A stretch of DNA of 64,000 nucleotides from CAIYUC01 sp963682005 (GTDB taxonomy: Bacteria > Bacteroidota > Bacteroidia > Bacteroidales > FEN-979): the NCBI GenBank assembly GCA_963682005.1, contig OY820914.1:4526001-4590000 (forward strand), given 5' to 3'. The notes beneath the pieces were generated by a model. The model searched no databases. It was not told the DNA's origin and saw only the letters and a program-made list of their open reading frames with translations. The translations under genes were made by a program, and so were the position numbers. Shown one piece after another: positions 61,322-64,000 of this stretch (positions are counted from its first letter, which is position 1; each line of letters begins with the position of its first letter).

Positions 61322-62395
61322 TCACCATCCTGCCCCGATCTTCAATCCGAAGTTCAGGATAAATGATGAATACGTTGAATGAATCAGCGTTGAAGAATGA
61401 GCCTGGTTTTGCCAGGAAAATTCGTTATTGCTGTTATACTTTCCATAAAGTACCTGGTTGATCCATGAGTACCTGAATCCAAAACCAAAATACACATCTG
61501 TAATGAAGTGACCATACCGCTTCATGCTTCCCAACCGGAGACTGATCCCAAGGTCATGACGGTACTGGTCCTGAAGAAATTCAGCCCCGTCGACCTTGGG
61601 AAAACTTGTCGATACATCATGAAAACTGAGGTATTTATAAAGAAAGGCGGGACCGAGGTAAAAGCCACCGCCGGGTGAAAAAAACTTCGGATACGTTAGC
61701 AGGGACCAACCTTCATAATTAAACAATGGATAATCCATGATGATAAAAGGCGGTGCATCCTGGATCCCCACCTGGTAACCGATTTCCGTTTCCCAGGAAA
61801 CAGCCGAATCGATCTTTAGCTCGTAAGCAATGGCAAATTCAAGGTGAAACAACTTTGCAACATTCAGTTTGAGGAAATTCGAACAGATAAGGGGATTTGT
61901 TTTATCCCGCTTTTCACGGGCAATTTCGTGTTTCAGATCGCGGAGATAGAAACTTAACGCAAAATGATTTGAAGAGATGTCAGCCGGCGGGTAATAAACC
62001 GTCCATCCTGATGGGCCGGAATCCGAATCTTTACGTGCAATTGAATCCTCCATCAACAAATTGTTCAGGGATGGATACGTTTGCCATGGATAAAAATCAA
62101 AGTTGATGTAAGATATGTCGCAGACCCGGTAACAGGTATCATCGATGAAGATCGTATCCCCGGTTATCGCTGTGATCTTTGAACCGTGCATGATTGAATC
62201 ACCTTCCGGCCGGTATGCGATATACCTGTTCTTCTTTGCGATTTCAAGCCGTGGTTTATAGGATTTATTCCTAGAGAAGATAATTTTCTCATTCGTTACC
62301 TTCATATTCTGGGCGTCGAGGGAGAAGTGAGAACCCATGAAAATAATAATAAGGACAGCAGGCAGGACTACATCGATTGGCAGCAGGTTCTTCAT
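61322..62395 (-). CDS. Outer-membrane beta-barrel-like protein of unknown function
   Basis: The 357-aa protein has a signal sequence (hydrophobic residues about 8-24, cleavage near SLDAQ). Residues about 40-100 are a strand-rich module with DSIMHGSKITAITGDTIFI, similar in pattern to the unknown protein at 25723-26217. From about 150 the sequence alternates amphipathic strands rich in Tyr, Phe and Gly and ends FILNFGLKIGAGW, as expected of an outer-membrane barrel. No family name could be assigned. It has no same-strand partner close by. Confidence 0.65.
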   Translation of the reverse strand: MKNLLPIDVVLPAVLIIIFMGSHFSLDAQNMKVTNEKIIFSRNKSYKPRLEIAKKNRYIAYRPEGDSIMHGSKITAITGDTIFIDDTCYRVCDISYINFDFYPWQTYPSLNNLLMEDSIARKDSDSGPSGWTVYYPPADISSNHFALSFYLRDLKHEIAREKRDKTNPLICSNFLKLNVAKLFHLEFAIAYELKIDSAVSWETEIGYQVGIQDAPPFIIMDYPLFNYEGWSLLTYPKFFSPGGGFYLGPAFLYKYLSFHDVSTSFPKVDGAEFLQDQYRHDLGISLRLGSMKRYGHFITDVYFGFGFRYSWINQVLYGKYNSNNEFSWQNQAHSSTLIHSTYSSFILNFGLKIGAGW

Positions 62396-62590
62396 ATGGC
62401 GGTCGTTTATCTTTATACACCGAATGAAGGTTTTACCCTTATGAATGCAAAATGCAGAAATGCAAAATGCAGGAATATGTTAGTGCCAATCCATCACCTC
62501 ATCACCGTAATCCCCGCGAAAGCGAGTACACCTCATCACTTCATCACGATTCACCTCTCACCTCTCACCTCTCACCATTGACCTCTCATC
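62396..62590. repeat. Intergenic region with short tandem repeats and a REP-like half-site
   Basis: It holds GCAAAATGCAGAAAT-type repeats (62446-62473), ATCCCCGCGAAAGCG (62511-62525) matching the palindromic unit near 48190, and three CACCTCT heptamers (62552-62572). Confidence 0.6.
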
Positions 62591-62630
62591 AAAAAAAAGC
62601 CCCGAAGGCGGGTTAAACCTCCGGGGCCGG
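62591..62630 (-). terminator. Terminator of ilvE
   Basis: On the minus strand GCCCCGGAGG pairs with CCTTCGGGGC (one G-U) and is followed by eight Ts, starting about 30 bases after the ilvE stop codon. Confidence 0.88.
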
Positions 62631-62657
62631 TTAATGTAACAGGTAAAGGAAAAGTAA

Positions 62658-63674
62658 TTACAGGAGAGTAATCCATCCATATTTGTCAGGTTCAAGACCT
62701 TCCTGGATGGCTCTCAATTTTTCATATAGTTTCTGGGAAATATTTCCAGCTTTCCCGTTCTTGCAGTAATTATAGATCTTGCCTGAGGTGCGGTCATGGA
62801 TCTCGCAGATCGGAGAGATGACTGCAGCTGTGCCACAAGCGCCGACCTCATCAAATTCTGCCAGTTCTTCAACCGGGATATGGCGCTGTTCGACTTTCAT
62901 GCCCATTTCCTGGGCAATGACCCTCAACGACATGTTAGTGATGGATGGCAGGATGGATGATGATTCCGGCGTTACATAGGTATTGTTTTTTATTCCGAAG
63001 AAATTGGCAGGCCCTGCCTCGTCAATGTATTTCTTTTCACAGGCATCCAGGAATATGGAGGATGCAAATCCTTCCTTATGTGCCCGGTCGCCTGCTCTGA
63101 GGCTGGCAGCATAATTTCCGCCCACCTTGATATGACCGGTTCCCAGCGGGGCAGCACGGTCAAAATCCCTAACGATCTGCATTTTCACGGGGTTGAATCC
63201 TTCTTTGAAATAGGGACCAACCGGGCCTCCGAAAACGATGAAAAGGTATTCAGTGGCGGGTTTAACGCCCACCTGCGCGCCAGACCCTATCAGCAAGGGA
63301 CGGATGTAGAATGAAGCACCCATCCCGTAAGGGGGCACATACTTCTTGTTAAGCTCGACAACTTTCGTCACAGCATCCCGGAAAATGGGAAAAGGAATTT
63401 CCTGCATGAGGATGCCTTCTGCCGACCTGTTCATCCGTTTTGCATTTTCATCCAGCCGGAAGATCCTGATCTTGCCGTCAACGCCCATAAAAGCTTTCAT
63501 CCCTTCAAAGGCTTCCTGTCCGTAATGGAGACAGGTGGCGGCCATATGAAGTGCGATGAATTCTGAATCGGAGACCTCAATCTCTCCCCATTTGCCATCT
63601 TTATAATAGCAGCGAAGGTTATAATCTGTTTTAAAATAACCGAAAGGAAGACCTTTCCAATCAATCGTATTCAT
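62658..63674 (-). CDS. ilvE: Branched-chain amino-acid aminotransferase
   Basis: This PLP class IV transaminase acts in the last step of valine, leucine and isoleucine synthesis and in their breakdown. The PLP lysine lies in GHIKVGGNYAASLRAG, and the cofactor-binding DEAGPANFFGIKNN and SITNMSLRVIAQEMGM follow. The length is 338 aa. It starts MNTIDWKGLPFGYFKTDYN. It is closed by a strong terminator and lies divergent from htpG, with no other ilv or leu gene adjacent. Confidence 0.95.
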   Translation of the reverse strand: MNTIDWKGLPFGYFKTDYNLRCYYKDGKWGEIEVSDSEFIALHMAATCLHYGQEAFEGMKAFMGVDGKIRIFRLDENAKRMNRSAEGILMQEIPFPIFRDAVTKVVELNKKYVPPYGMGASFYIRPLLIGSGAQVGVKPATEYLFIVFGGPVGPYFKEGFNPVKMQIVRDFDRAAPLGTGHIKVGGNYAASLRAGDRAHKEGFASSIFLDACEKKYIDEAGPANFFGIKNNTYVTPESSSILPSITNMSLRVIAQEMGMKVEQRHIPVEELAEFDEVGACGTAAVISPICEIHDRTSGKIYNYCKNGKAGNISQKLYEKLRAIQEGLEPDKYGWITLL

Positions 63675-63852
63675 ATATAATATATTTAAGTATTTGCAGA
63701 TTTAACGAGCGGAATCCTTGGTAAAATTAGATATTTTATTCGAACGAAGAGGGAAATCGAAAAGAAAATTTTCAGGTCATTTTGTCAGACGGAACCAATT
63801 GGCATTTCTTTTGACAATCGGAGGCGAATTAATAACCAATCCCTCTACAACT

Positions 63853-64000
63853 ATGCAAAAAGGTAAAATCAATGTCCAGACGGAAAACATTTTCCCTATT
63901 ATCAAGAAATTCCTTTATTCGGATCATGAGATCTTTTTACGTGAATTGATCTCAAATGCAGTGGATGCAACCCAGAAGCTGAAAACACTTGCCAATCTTG
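63853..64000 (+). CDS. htpG: Chaperone HtpG (Hsp90), 5' part only
   Basis: The first 49 codons read MQKGKINVQTENIFPIIKK and then SDHEIFLRELISNAVDATQK, the N-terminal helix and the ATP-binding Asn of the GHKL ATPase in bacterial Hsp90. The gene continues past the right edge of the window. The 178-base gap to the divergent ilvE shows no clear TAnnTTTG box before htpG; a heat-shock-type promoter is possible but was not identified. Confidence 0.93.
   Translation, partial: MQKGKINVQTENIFPIIKKFLYSDHEIFLRELISNAVDATQKLKTLANL

Overview
The window is chromosomal DNA from a member of the Bacteroidota, most like an environmental Bacteroidales-type lineage. Four things point there: many genes are preceded by the phylum's -7 promoter element TAnnTTTG, Shine-Dalgarno sequences are almost absent, one surface protein ends in a type IX secretion (T9SS) sorting domain and another resembles the T9SS accessory protein PorE, and several genes are of forms typical of the phylum (single-chain SecDF, short type-3 ProS, DUF2807 and FadL-like proteins). 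No phage, insertion sequence, CRISPR array, rRNA or tRNA was recognised. Most of the content is housekeeping, with one clear accessory block at about 37.2-48.4 kb.

Layout. 1-2.0 kb: a truncated MATE exporter (-) and the RNase P RNA gene. 2.0-8.3 kb: gyrB, then an efflux operon (adaptor, MacB-type permease, TolC-type channel) with no ATPase gene. 8.3-9.1 kb: peroxiredoxin with its own promoter and terminator. 9.2-12.9 kb (-): mazG and two GT-C-like membrane proteins. 13.0-15.1 kb: a PagL-like outer-membrane protein and a DUF2807 lipoprotein, converging on proS (-). 16.6-19.6 kb: a Tyr/Gly/Ser-rich lipoprotein and a FadL-like porin. 19.6-23.2 kb (-): Nif3-like protein, zinc-ribbon coiled-coil protein and a TPR protein. 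23.4-25.7 kb: an unusual receiver protein, lpxK and purine nucleoside phosphorylase. 26.3-30.5 kb: an LpxR-like lipid A deacylase, dnaB and a secreted protein of unknown role. 30.5-34.7 kb (-): thyA, folA and a lipoprotein, then a nucleoside transporter and a bifunctional-nuclease-family protein. 34.8-37.2 kb: a divergent membrane pyrophosphatase.

37.2-48.4 kb is the accessory block. A 608-bp non-coding stretch carries four evenly spaced palindromic sites ahead of a membrane-anchored TPR/HTH regulator. Then come a 61-aa coiled-coil peptide, a 1696-aa beta-helix surface protein with a dockerin-like end, an 899-aa T9SS-sorted protein and an 80-aa peptide with a PID-CTERM-like tail. I consider this the best candidate for an undescribed surface system.

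48.4-51.1 kb (-): PiT transporter, DUF47 regulator and a CHAD protein, a phosphate/polyphosphate unit. 51.3-51.6 kb: a four-helix-bundle gene set between inverted octamer repeats. 51.9-57.7 kb: secDF and a PorE-like OmpA protein whose C-terminus looks like a retropepsin-type domain without its catalytic motif. 57.9-61.2 kb: purM, prfA and pyrF. The window ends with an unknown outer-membrane protein (-), ilvE (-) and the start of htpG.

The predicted 5' end of the RNase P RNA lies five bases after its TACCTTTG box. I used that spacing to estimate other transcription starts. It predicts that dnaB is leaderless and that the LpxR-like gene has only about a 3-nt leader.
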